Assembly (NCBI GenBank): GCA_009843865.1 | Contig: VYCQ01000015.1 | Span: 3,217-39,014 of the forward strand | Reading direction: 5' to 3' | Length of the DNA: 35,798 bases | DNA from: Acidimicrobiia bacterium | GTDB lineage: Bacteria > Actinomycetota > Acidimicrobiia > Acidimicrobiales > Bin134 | Part shown: one piece after another, positions 23,525-31,152 of the stretch | How the letters are laid out: every line of letters starts with the position of its first letter | Numbering within the stretch: the stretch's first letter is position 1 | The notes under the pieces: model-generated | Seen by the model: the letters and a program-made list of their open reading frames with translations, nothing else | Databases searched by the model: none | What the model was told of the DNA's origin: nothing | Made by a program: the position numbers and the translations under genes

Positions 23525-23884
23525 TTAAGGGTTGATGTAGGCCCAGAGTTCGATTTCTACGAGAGCACCTAGAGGCAGAGCCGCCACTCCTACAGCGGAG
23601 CGGGCAGGGCGGGAGTTGCCGAAGCATTCCATGTAGAGCTTGTTCATCGCATCGAAGTCGTTCATGTGTACCAAGAACACCGTGGTCTTCACCACATCTT
23701 GTAGTGTTGCTTGTTCGGTGGCTAATACTGCGCTGGCGTTGGCTACGGCTTGACGGAATTGTGCGATAAGCCCACCTGACACAAGTGAGCCATCGGCAAT
23801 GCCGATCTGTCCTGAACAGATCAGAAAATCGCCTGCGCGAATAATGGGAGAATACGGGCCAACCGGAGTGCTCAGAGTGCTCAT
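23525..23884 (-). CDS. ridA: RidA-family enamine/imine deaminase
   Basis: The 119-residue protein shows the RidA/YjgF pattern: PVGPYSPIIRAGDFLICSGQIG, DVVKTTVFLVHMNDF and PARSAVGVAALPLGALVEIE with the conserved substrate-binding Arg and Glu. RidA hydrolyses reactive 2-aminoacrylate-type intermediates from PLP enzymes, protecting the cytosol. It would form a trimer. The ATG lies at 23884, and glnE starts 13 bp away on the other strand, so the two promoters must lie within each other's coding sequence or the mRNAs be leaderless. Confidence 0.9.
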   Translation of the reverse strand: MSTLSTPVGPYSPIIRAGDFLICSGQIGIADGSLVSGGLIAQFRQAVANASAVLATEQATLQDVVKTTVFLVHMNDFDAMNKLYMECFGNSRPARSAVGVAALPLGALVEIELWAYINP

Positions 23885-23897
23885 AGCATGGGATCAT

Positions 23898-26603
23898 ATG
23901 GAAGCTGAACACCAAGTGCATTCCAATCCGAATATAGAACAGATCATCGCTGCCAGTCCTTGGCCCGCCGAGGCCAGCGCATTAATAAACGACCTAGGCA
24001 TAACCAGCGAGCGCAAGGTCCGAGCCGCAGCCTTGTTGGCGGGCGCTTCTCGTAGCCTGAGCAGCGCCGTGCGGCGTGAACCCAGCTTGCTGAACGTGCT
24101 TGAGTCTCCCGCAGAGTTCGCCACCGAGAAGGCAATTTTCACGGCTCCTAGCGATGTTGATGCAATTGACGGACTACGCTGTTGGAAACGCCGTCAGCTC
24201 TTGCGCATAGCTTTGCGTGATCTGCTTGGCGAGGCCGACCTAGCCACCGTGGGGCGTGAGCTGTCGGCGCTAGCCAACTCTTGTTTTGCCCGCGCCCTAG
24301 AAATCGCAGATGAAGGCCCCCCCTTGGCCATCATTGGCATGGGCAAGCTAGGTGGCAGCGAGCTGAACTACGCCAGCGATGTGGACATCGTTTTCGTACA
24401 CGACGGTAGTACTACCGATGCGGTGCGGCGCGCCCGCAAAGTTGTGCAGGTGCTTACCAGCTTGACCAGTGAAGGCATGGTCTACCGCGTAGACACCGAT
24501 CTTCGCCCTGATGGACAAACTGGTTCACTCAGCCTACCCCCAGAGGCTTACCAGCATTACTTTGAAAAACGCGCTCATGCTTGGGAACGACAGGCTTACA
24601 TTAAAACCAGCTTGTGCGCTGGTGATCCTAATGTAGCCAAAGCTTTTTTTGATGCCGTTGGGCCGGGAGTGTGGGAAGAAAACTTGGGCGCAGCCACCGT
24701 GCCCTCACTGCAAGCCATGAAGCAGCGGGTAGAGGAGTCGGCCAAACACAAAGGTTACAGAGAACTCAAAAAAGGCCCCGGCGGTTTGCGCGACATTGAG
24801 TTCACCGTGCAGCTTCTTCAGTTGGTGCATGGCCGCACTGATCAGTCAATTCGCTCACCCAACACCCTCACGGCATTACGGCAGCTTAGCTGGGGTAACT
24901 ACATTGATCAGGCCGATGCTGTTCACTTCACCACCGCCTATATCCACCTTCGCACCGTAGAGCACCGTCTTCAATTACGTGACGAGCGGCAAACTCACGA
25001 GTTACCAACTAACCCTGAAAATCTCTATTGGGTCGCTCGTGCCGCCGGGTTCGCCACTCGCGAAGATTTTGAGGCATCCCATCGTCGTCATCAAGCCTCG
25101 GTACGCGAAATCCACGAACGCATCTTTTACCGCCAAACCTTAAATCGCATGCACGACACCGGTCTGGTCAGCGAGCTGCGCACAGAACATCTCGCTCAGC
25201 TTGGTTTCGATGATCCCGAACGTGCCGCCGCGACGATAGAGCGTCTTGTTGAGAACTTGGGCCGCCGCGCCAACGTGATGCAACAGGTGCTGGTGATTAT
25301 GGTCGAAGCCTTAGCAACAACGCCCGACCCCGATTTAGGTTTGGTTCGTCTGGCTTGGTTGTTAGACGGTTCTTACCGTGTGGGTGCCATCTTGCCGGTG
25401 TTGCGTGATTCCCCAATTGCCATCAGCGACATCGCCAGAATCTTGGGCTCCAGTCGGGTTGCCGCCGGTTTGCTGCGCAATCATCCCGAGTTTGCCCGAA
25501 GCCTCATGTACATCGGTGCTTTAGCGACACCACCTGAACCCCAAGCTCTCGCCACGGAAGCCAGCCAAACGATGAACGCCAGCGGCCACGACCAAACCGT
25601 GCAGATGGCCGAGTTGCGTCGCTTTGTACGTCGTGAACAACTTCGCGTGGCCGCAAGAGACATCTTAGGTTTGGCCTCAATAGTGGAAGTGCCCGAAGAG
25701 CTTTCCTTGCTGGCTGATGCTGCTGTGGCTGCTGCTTTGCAAGCTCTGGCCCCGCAGATGCCTTTCGCTGTGATAGGGCTGGGGCGCTATGGAGGTCTCG
25801 ACTTGTCTTATGCCTCCGACCTAGATGTGATCTTTGTGTACGATGGTGATACCGCCGCTGAAGCACAGGCCGCCGCTCGCACAGCCAGAGGTTTACTGCA
25901 ACAAATAGGTGCTCAAACAGCCGAAGGTCGAGCGTGGGAGATAGATGCCCGCCTCCGCCCCGAAGGTGAAAACGGCCAACTCGCTCGTTCGTTAGAGGGC
26001 TATCAACGTTATTACAACGAAAGAGGGCAGTTATGGGAACGTCAAGCCCTGCTTAAACGCCGTTTTGTAGCGGGCGATTCGGGTGTGGGTGAACGTTTTT
26101 TGGAGTTGGCCGACAACTGGTGCTATCAAGACAACTTCAGCGAGGTTGAGGTTGACGAAGTGCGAGCCATGAAGCGCCGTATTGAATCAGAACGCCTCGG
26201 CACTGGAAGCAGGGCCTTAGATGTGAAGCTTGGCGCTGGTGGGCTGAGCGACATTGAGTTCACCGTGCAACTCATGCAGCTTCAGCACGGTCATCGGTAT
26301 CGTTCCATTCAGAACAACCGCACCCTGCCAGCATTAGCCGAACTAGCTGAACACAACCTGTTGGACATAGCAGACAGGGCCACCTTGGAAGTCGGTTATC
26401 GCTTCTGCCAGCGTTTTCGCAATGCGCGTTACCACTTGTCAGGTTTGGCTTCAGATGTGTTTCCCGAAGAGGATCATGAAGCACACCTGCTGGCGCGTCG
26501 ATTGGGCTACTCCAGCCTCGAAGACATGCTTGCTGATTACAGCGATATAACCACGGCAGTGAGAGAGGTAACCCGGCGGTTGTTTTATGGTAATCTTGCT
26601 TAG
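23898..26603 (+). CDS. glnE: Bifunctional glutamine synthetase adenylyltransferase/deadenylase
   Basis: The roughly 900-residue enzyme has two nucleotidyltransferase domains, each with the G-x-D-x-D motif: GKLGGSELNYASDVDIVFV in the N-terminal half (deadenylase) and GRYGGLDLSYASDLDVIFV in the C-terminal half (adenylylase), each followed by a helical domain with GGLRDIEFTVQ or GGLSDIEFTVQ. It adds or removes AMP on the Tyr of GlnA, and glnA lies 5 kb away. I choose ATG 23898 (MEAEHQ): an upstream ATG at 23799 in the same frame would run inside ridA. TAGCAT 8 nt before it could be the -10 of a leaderless mRNA. The gene ends convergent with the reduced molybdenum hydroxylase gene. Confidence 0.93.
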   Translation: MEAEHQVHSNPNIEQIIAASPWPAEASALINDLGITSERKVRAAALLAGASRSLSSAVRREPSLLNVLESPAEFATEKAIFTAPSDVDAIDGLRCWKRRQLLRIALRDLLGEADLATVGRELSALANSCFARALEIADEGPPLAIIGMGKLGGSELNYASDVDIVFVHDGSTTDAVRRARKVVQVLTSLTSEGMVYRVDTDLRPDGQTGSLSLPPEAYQHYFEKRAHAWERQAYIKTSLCAGDPNVAKAFFDAVGPGVWEENLGAATVPSLQAMKQRVEESAKHKGYRELKKGPGGLRDIEFTVQLLQLVHGRTDQSIRSPNTLTALRQLSWGNYIDQADAVHFTTAYIHLRTVEHRLQLRDERQTHELPTNPENLYWVARAAGFATREDFEASHRRHQASVREIHERIFYRQTLNRMHDTGLVSELRTEHLAQLGFDDPERAAATIERLVENLGRRANVMQQVLVIMVEALATTPDPDLGLVRLAWLLDGSYRVGAILPVLRDSPIAISDIARILGSSRVAAGLLRNHPEFARSLMYIGALATPPEPQALATEASQTMNASGHDQTVQMAELRRFVRREQLRVAARDILGLASIVEVPEELSLLADAAVAAALQALAPQMPFAVIGLGRYGGLDLSYASDLDVIFVYDGDTAAEAQAAARTARGLLQQIGAQTAEGRAWEIDARLRPEGENGQLARSLEGYQRYYNERGQLWERQALLKRRFVAGDSGVGERFLELADNWCYQDNFSEVEVDEVRAMKRRIESERLGTGSRALDVKLGAGGLSDIEFTVQLMQLQHGHRYRSIQNNRTLPALAELAEHNLLDIADRATLEVGYRFCQRFRNARYHLSGLASDVFPEEDHEAHLLARRLGYSSLEDMLADYSDITTAVREVTRRLFYGNLA

Positions 26604-26641
26604 TCTGTTGTCAGCTAGCTTGTTGCTCGTTAGTTCGCTAC

Positions 26642-26661
26642 CGGTGCTGCTATAAGCACCG
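26642..26661. terminator. Inverted repeat between convergent glnE and reduced hydroxylase genes
   Basis: CGGTGCT-GCTATA-AGCACCG forms a 7-bp stem. A second, overlapping stem CACCG-CTTAT-CGGTG (26658-26672) competes with it. Placement between stops of convergent genes suggests bidirectional termination, though no T-run is present. Confidence 0.45.
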
Positions 26662-26662
26662 C

Positions 26663-28219
26663 TTATCGGTGTTCAGACACAGCACGAGACAGATCTCCCG
26701 TGGGCCAATCTGGTGGATAGCCAGCAGCCCGCCAGACAGCAGCGGCGGTAGCTGCGAACACAGCGTCGGAACCGTTCGTGGGTGGGTCTTGGCTGGGTTC
26801 GATCTCAACTTCTACTAGTGGCATTTTGGTGGCTGGCACTATTCCAAACGAGCGCACGGTTAGGTCGTGGACTTCACCGGTTTCGTCCACGCAAAGAGCC
26901 TCAGAGGTAACCCAGCTATAGGCCATATGAGCCGCGCCAATACAATAAGAGCGCAACACCACCTCATCCAGCGGTTCGCCGCAACGCACTCGCACATGTA
27001 ACCTGTCATCAGCCCAGCTTGCTGTGGCTTTGCCTCCCCCTGGGGCTAAGAACCATTGCTGATTCTCTTTTCTTGCACCGCCTGCATTCAGAGCGCTAAG
27101 TGCAACAGATGCTTCGACCCACCCAACTCCTCGCAATGCTAGTGATGTGGGTGGCCCGACGACATCCACCTGTTGCACATCTAGGCCGGGCGCTACCGCT
27201 GCCACAGCCTTGGCGATGTCAGTGGTACGAGCCACCCGCATGATCCCCTGCCCATCAACCTCAATACCAATAGCCACTGGGGGACGTTTTGGGCCAAACC
27301 TTACGGTGTCTTCGCGCGACCACAACACCCGCACTGTGCGACCATGTTGATCGGCTAGGCGACGAGCTATCTGTGGCAACGGTGAGGGCATTTTGGCTCC
27401 AAAGGCACCACCGTTGGCCAGCGGGCTAGCAGGTTGGCCGCCAGGCTTGCACCAGGAAGCATCAGTTTCTAGATACGCAGGTTCTACCCAAGAGGTGCGA
27501 AGCCGCGCAGCCCAATCTCCTTCAGCAAACTCCAAAGGCATCTGCTGTTGCACTGGGGTGCGCCGCCCTTGCACACGGTTAGCTAGCTGACGGGCCTCAT
27601 TTATCGTTTCACCAACCACCCAGCCGCCCTGCCCGTCAGATAAAGCCACCAAAGCATCTGCGGGCGCGGCGTCGTCAGCAAACCCGCCTTGGCCACACAC
27701 GATTTGTGGCCCTACGATTTGAGGCACACCACCTTCGATGCATGCTCGTTGTGAGGCAGCGTCCCAGTTGCGCTTAGCCCCTGTTGCACCAACGCAGCGC
27801 CAAGCTTCCAAGATGGTCTGCCACCCAGTGCAGCGACATAGATGGGCCGCTAACGCCGATGCTGCTTTCTCATGCGAGTTCAATCCTGCTAGCCGCATGA
27901 TGATCCCAGGGGTGCAAAATCCGCATTGGCTCGCGCCGGTAGCGCAAAACGCCTCAGTCCACTTGTCGCGCTCAGTGCTAGAAAGCCCTTCAAGGGTGGT
28001 GATTGTTCGGCCCGCTACCCGTCGTACCGGGGTTACACATGAAACTCGAGGCTTGCCATCCACCCACACAGTGCAGCACCCGCACTGGCCTTGCGGACTA
28101 CAGCCGTCTTTTACCGAAGTAATTCCAAGCTGCCCTCGCAGCACATCCATGAGCGAGGCGTCCTCGTCAACTACCGCTACCCGTTGACCATCAACAACCA
28201 ATTCCAGTGAGGCCGCCAT
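26663..28219 (-). CDS. Reduced [2Fe-2S]/molybdopterin hydroxylase-like protein, 518 residues
   Basis: This is a shortened relative of the 851-residue protein at 680-3235. The two N-terminal [2Fe-2S] domains are intact: Cys40, Cys46, Cys49, Cys61, then Cys99-x2-Cys102 and Cys128-x-Cys130. The molybdopterin part is only about 350 residues instead of 690. It keeps GGAFGAK (270-276) and a degraded RGVGW (363-367) and a C-terminal block alignable with the large protein (SYCIGAAHMAYSW, SFGIVPATKMPLVEV), but the GVGE motif with the catalytic Glu is replaced by NGSD. Activity as a hydroxylase is doubtful; electron transfer or cofactor handling is possible. The frame is fully open, so it is not an obvious pseudogene. 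Its gene lies next to an iron-sulfur carrier gene on the same strand. Confidence 0.8.
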   Translation of the reverse strand: MAASLELVVDGQRVAVVDEDASLMDVLRGQLGITSVKDGCSPQGQCGCCTVWVDGKPRVSCVTPVRRVAGRTITTLEGLSSTERDKWTEAFCATGASQCGFCTPGIIMRLAGLNSHEKAASALAAHLCRCTGWQTILEAWRCVGATGAKRNWDAASQRACIEGGVPQIVGPQIVCGQGGFADDAAPADALVALSDGQGGWVVGETINEARQLANRVQGRRTPVQQQMPLEFAEGDWAARLRTSWVEPAYLETDASWCKPGGQPASPLANGGAFGAKMPSPLPQIARRLADQHGRTVRVLWSREDTVRFGPKRPPVAIGIEVDGQGIMRVARTTDIAKAVAAVAPGLDVQQVDVVGPPTSLALRGVGWVEASVALSALNAGGARKENQQWFLAPGGGKATASWADDRLHVRVRCGEPLDEVVLRSYCIGAAHMAYSWVTSEALCVDETGEVHDLTVRSFGIVPATKMPLVEVEIEPSQDPPTNGSDAVFAATAAAVWRAAGYPPDWPTGDLSRAVSEHR

Positions 28220-28246
28220 GTGCGGCGAAGGGTGTTAGTTAAAGCT

Positions 28247-28573
28247 CTAGCTGAAGCTCTGTCCGCAGCCGCAGGTGCGCTCAGCATTGGGATTGGAGAT
28301 TGAGAATCCTGCGTCGGTGAGGCCGTCTTTGTAGTCCAGCACTGCTCCCTGCAAAAGGGCTGCGCTAGACGAGTCAACCACCACCTTTACATCACCAAAT
28401 CGCACTTCTTTGTCTTCAGCACTCACATCTGCGTCGAAGTACATCTCATAGTTAAAGCCCGAGCATCCACCGGGGCGCACCGCAACCCGTAGGGCTAGCT
28501 CTTCGTCGTCGGTTTTTTCTTGACGAACCAAATCTCCAACCTTGCTGGTGGCTGCATTAGTGAGAGTAATCAT
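28247..28573 (-). CDS. erpA: A-type iron-sulfur carrier (IscA/ErpA family)
   Basis: The 108-residue protein (MITLTNAATSKVGDL onward) has the A-type signature: RPGGCSGFNYEM and the C-terminal CGCGQSF, giving three conserved cysteines that hold an iron-sulfur cluster for delivery to target enzymes. The ATG at 28573 has GGAGAG 3 nt upstream; an in-frame extension to 28636 has no family similarity. The reduced iron-sulfur hydroxylase gene follows 27 bp downstream and may receive clusters from it. The Mrp/ApbC gene is divergent. Confidence 0.9.
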   Translation of the reverse strand: MITLTNAATSKVGDLVRQEKTDDEELALRVAVRPGGCSGFNYEMYFDADVSAEDKEVRFGDVKVVVDSSSAALLQGAVLDYKDGLTDAGFSISNPNAERTCGCGQSFS

Positions 28574-28640
28574 GGCTCTCCACTCTACAACCCAAGCGTG
28601 GCTGAAACACATACCCGGAAACCTCGGCACACGCACCCGA

Positions 28641-28656
28641 TAGTATTGCTCGGGTG
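28641..28656 (+). promoter_or_regulatory. Leaderless-type -10 box for mrp-selA-selB
   Basis: TAGTAT (28641-28646) lies 7 nt before the GTG start at 28654, the spacing expected when transcription begins at the start codon. No Shine-Dalgarno sequence is visible. A -35 match is not clear. Confidence 0.4.
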
Positions 28657-29844
28657 AGCGACACTTTGGCTGCCCTCTTGCCCAGCGTAGAAGATGTTAT
28701 GGGCGTTTTGCGTGGCGTGATCGACCCAGAGCTAGGCAGCGACATAGTCACCCTTGGTATGGCCCGAGGCGCAACGGTCAACCACGACGGCTTAGTAGAG
28801 GTGAAGGTGGCGCTCACTACCTCGGGATGTCCCCTGAGGGCGCAAATCCAGCGAGATGTGCGTTCTCGGGTTGGCAATCTGCCGGGTGTAACCAAGGTGA
28901 AGATTCACTGGGGTGAACTCACCCAACAAGAGAAGGCCGCAGCCATGGCTAAAGCCCGTTTTAATGTGTCGCAGAACGCCCCCGACACAGCGGTGCCTGC
29001 CACAACCAAGGTGGTGATGGTGGCATCGGGCAAAGGTGGCGTGGGCAAGTCGTCCATCACGGTGAACCTAGCAGCAGAGTTGGCTCGACGGGGTATGCGC
29101 ATCGGTGTTCTAGATGCCGATATTTGGGGCTACTCGGTGCCGCGCATGCTGGGTATTGAAGGCCGTTTGTCGGGTGTGGAGGGTGAAAAAAAGATCGTGC
29201 CCAACGAAAAGCAAATGGGCGATGGGGTGCTTGAGGTGGTCTCCATGGGGTTTTTGGTTGACAAAGAGGAGACGGCGCTTATGTGGCGGGGCCTCATCTT
29301 AAATCGTGCCGTGCAGCATTTTTTAGAAGATGTCCGCTGGGGGCAACTCGACTATCTTCTCATCGATATGCCACCGGGCACAGGTGACGTGCAGATGGGC
29401 ATCGCTAAGATGTTGCCCCAAGCCGAGATGGTGGTGGTGACAACCCCAGCTCGCAGTGCACAGAAGGTGGCTACTCGTGTGGCTTCTATGGGCCGTTCCA
29501 ACTACCTGCGCATTGCCGGGGTGATCGAAAACATGAGTGAGTTTGTAGACCCGCAAGGCAACTCTTACGCCATTTTCGGAAGTGGTGGTGGCCAAGAACT
29601 AGCCGACGAGTTAGGCGTACCCCTGTGGGGTCAGGTCCCCATCGATAGCTCTGTTGCCACCGGAGGCGATGAGGGCAGCCCCGCAGTGCTTGAGCCAGGT
29701 TCGGGCCCAGCAGCCGCAGCGCTGCGAGCCATCACCAGCTGTCTTCTTGAGGAAATCCCAAAGATTGACATGGCGGGCTGCACTGCCCGCATTCTCGAAG
29801 CGGCCAACGAGGCTCTAGCCAGCCTCACAATCTCAAGCAGCTAG
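28654..29844 (+). CDS. mrp: Mrp/ApbC/NBP35-family P-loop ATPase
   Basis: The 396-residue protein begins with a MIP18/DUF59 domain (1-90: LRGVIDPELGSDIVTLGM, TTSGCPLR), then a SIMIBI ATPase with the deviant Walker A SGKGGVGKSS (125-134), LIDMPPGTGD and PARSAQKVATR. Such proteins bind and transfer iron-sulfur clusters. The usual CxxC after VIENMS is absent (DPQGNS here), as I recall for other actinobacterial Mrp proteins. Start GTG 28654. SelA starts 9 bp after its stop, so it leads an operon with selA and selB, an unusual partnership. Confidence 0.93.
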   Translation: MSDTLAALLPSVEDVMGVLRGVIDPELGSDIVTLGMARGATVNHDGLVEVKVALTTSGCPLRAQIQRDVRSRVGNLPGVTKVKIHWGELTQQEKAAAMAKARFNVSQNAPDTAVPATTKVVMVASGKGGVGKSSITVNLAAELARRGMRIGVLDADIWGYSVPRMLGIEGRLSGVEGEKKIVPNEKQMGDGVLEVVSMGFLVDKEETALMWRGLILNRAVQHFLEDVRWGQLDYLLIDMPPGTGDVQMGIAKMLPQAEMVVVTTPARSAQKVATRVASMGRSNYLRIAGVIENMSEFVDPQGNSYAIFGSGGGQELADELGVPLWGQVPIDSSVATGGDEGSPAVLEPGSGPAAAALRAITSCLLEEIPKIDMAGCTARILEAANEALASLTISSS

Positions 29845-29853
29845 TGTTCTAGC

Positions 29854-31152
29854 TTGTCGGCTGTGCGACCTCCTTCGGTGGATGCCCTAGCTCGCTCTCT
29901 AGCCGACACGGGCCTGCCCCACCCATTGTTGGTAGATGCTGCTCGCAAAGCCATCGCCGATGCCAACACTGACGCTGCTGGTATAGAAGAGCGGGCTCGC
30001 CGTTACGCCCTAGCTGCGCAACGGGCCATGCTGGGGCCGGTAATAAACGCCACTGGTGTGTTGCTGCACACCAACCTGGGTCGAGCTCCGCTAGCTAGCA
30101 ACGCTGAAGCTGCTTACACCAATCTAGAACTCAACCTAACCTTAGGTAAGCGAGGCTCGCGCCACGCTCATGTCGGCACCTTGCTCGCTCGGCTCTGTGA
30201 TGCAGAAGAAGCCATAGTGGTGAACAACTGTGCAGGTGCGGTGCTGTTGGTGCTGGCCGCTCTCGCCTCGGGTAGAGGAGTAGCAGTGTCTCGGGGTGAG
30301 CTTGTAGAGATCGGTGGTGGTTTTCGAGTACCCGAGGTGATGACACAGTCAGGCGCTCATCTGGTTGAGGTGGGAACCACCAACCGCACCCGTCTTAGTG
30401 ATTTTGCTGGGGTGCTGCAACAGCCCAACGCCAACGTGGTTCTCGCCCTCAAGGTGCATCAGTCCAATTACCGCATCGTGGGTTTCACCGAGCATGTAGT
30501 CGTGTCCGAAATGGCCTCGTTGGATGTGCCGGTGGTGGCCGATATCGGCTCGGGCCTTGTTGATGCTGCTTGTGGCTGGCTAGATGGTGGCCCCCCGTTG
30601 TGGCTGGCTGGTGAACCCGCCGCCAAACAGTCTTTAGCCGAAGGCGCAGCGTTGGTTACCTTTTCAGGCGACAAGCTTTTCGGTGGCCCGCAGGCTGGCA
30701 TCATCGCTGGTCGAGCCAGCCTTGTGCGCCAATGCGCCAACCACCCTCTTGCTCGAGCTCTTCGCCCCGGCAGCCTTGTGCTGAGTGCTCTTCAACAAGT
30801 GGCCCTTGCATACCTGAACCGCAACGGCCAAGCTATTCACTTTTGGCGCATGGCTTCGCTAGGCCCGCAAGATCTCGAACCCAGAGCTCGGGCCATCGCT
30901 GCACATGCAAGCGTGCCGCCCAAGCTTGTTGTGCCAACCGAGATGGCCTCTGTGCCTGGCGGCGGCACCTTACCGGGAGTAGAAATACCCTCTTATGGCC
31001 TCGTGCTTGAGGGTGACCACGCAACACGTCTGCGAGCCCACACGCCACCGGTGATCGTCACCGTGCGTGACGGGCACACCTGGCTCGATCTGCGTACCGT
31101 CGCCCCGCATGAAGACGATCAGCTAGTCCAAGCCTTAAGAGCAGCCGTTTGA
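29854..31152 (+). CDS. selA: L-seryl-tRNA(Sec) selenium transferase
   Basis: SelA converts seryl-tRNA(Sec) to selenocysteinyl-tRNA(Sec) using selenophosphate and PLP. The 432-residue protein has the N-terminal SelA domain (RPPSVDALARSL), the conserved INATGVLLHTNLGRAPL, RGELVEIGGGFR and the PLP lysine Lys274 in TFSGDKLFGGPQAG. The start is TTG 29854, nine bases after mrp; GTG 29863 is an alternative. The stop overlaps the selB start (TTGA), indicating translational coupling. Presence of SelA and SelB together implies the organism makes selenoproteins, but none with an in-frame TGA was recognised in this window. Confidence 0.96.
   Translation: MSAVRPPSVDALARSLADTGLPHPLLVDAARKAIADANTDAAGIEERARRYALAAQRAMLGPVINATGVLLHTNLGRAPLASNAEAAYTNLELNLTLGKRGSRHAHVGTLLARLCDAEEAIVVNNCAGAVLLVLAALASGRGVAVSRGELVEIGGGFRVPEVMTQSGAHLVEVGTTNRTRLSDFAGVLQQPNANVVLALKVHQSNYRIVGFTEHVVVSEMASLDVPVVADIGSGLVDAACGWLDGGPPLWLAGEPAAKQSLAEGAALVTFSGDKLFGGPQAGIIAGRASLVRQCANHPLARALRPGSLVLSALQQVALAYLNRNGQAIHFWRMASLGPQDLEPRARAIAAHASVPPKLVVPTEMASVPGGGTLPGVEIPSYGLVLEGDHATRLRAHTPPVIVTVRDGHTWLDLRTVAPHEDDQLVQALRAAV

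Noticed and set aside
23799-23897. Upstream start for glnE
   Set aside because: The added residues come from the antisense strand of ridA and show no GlnE similarity.
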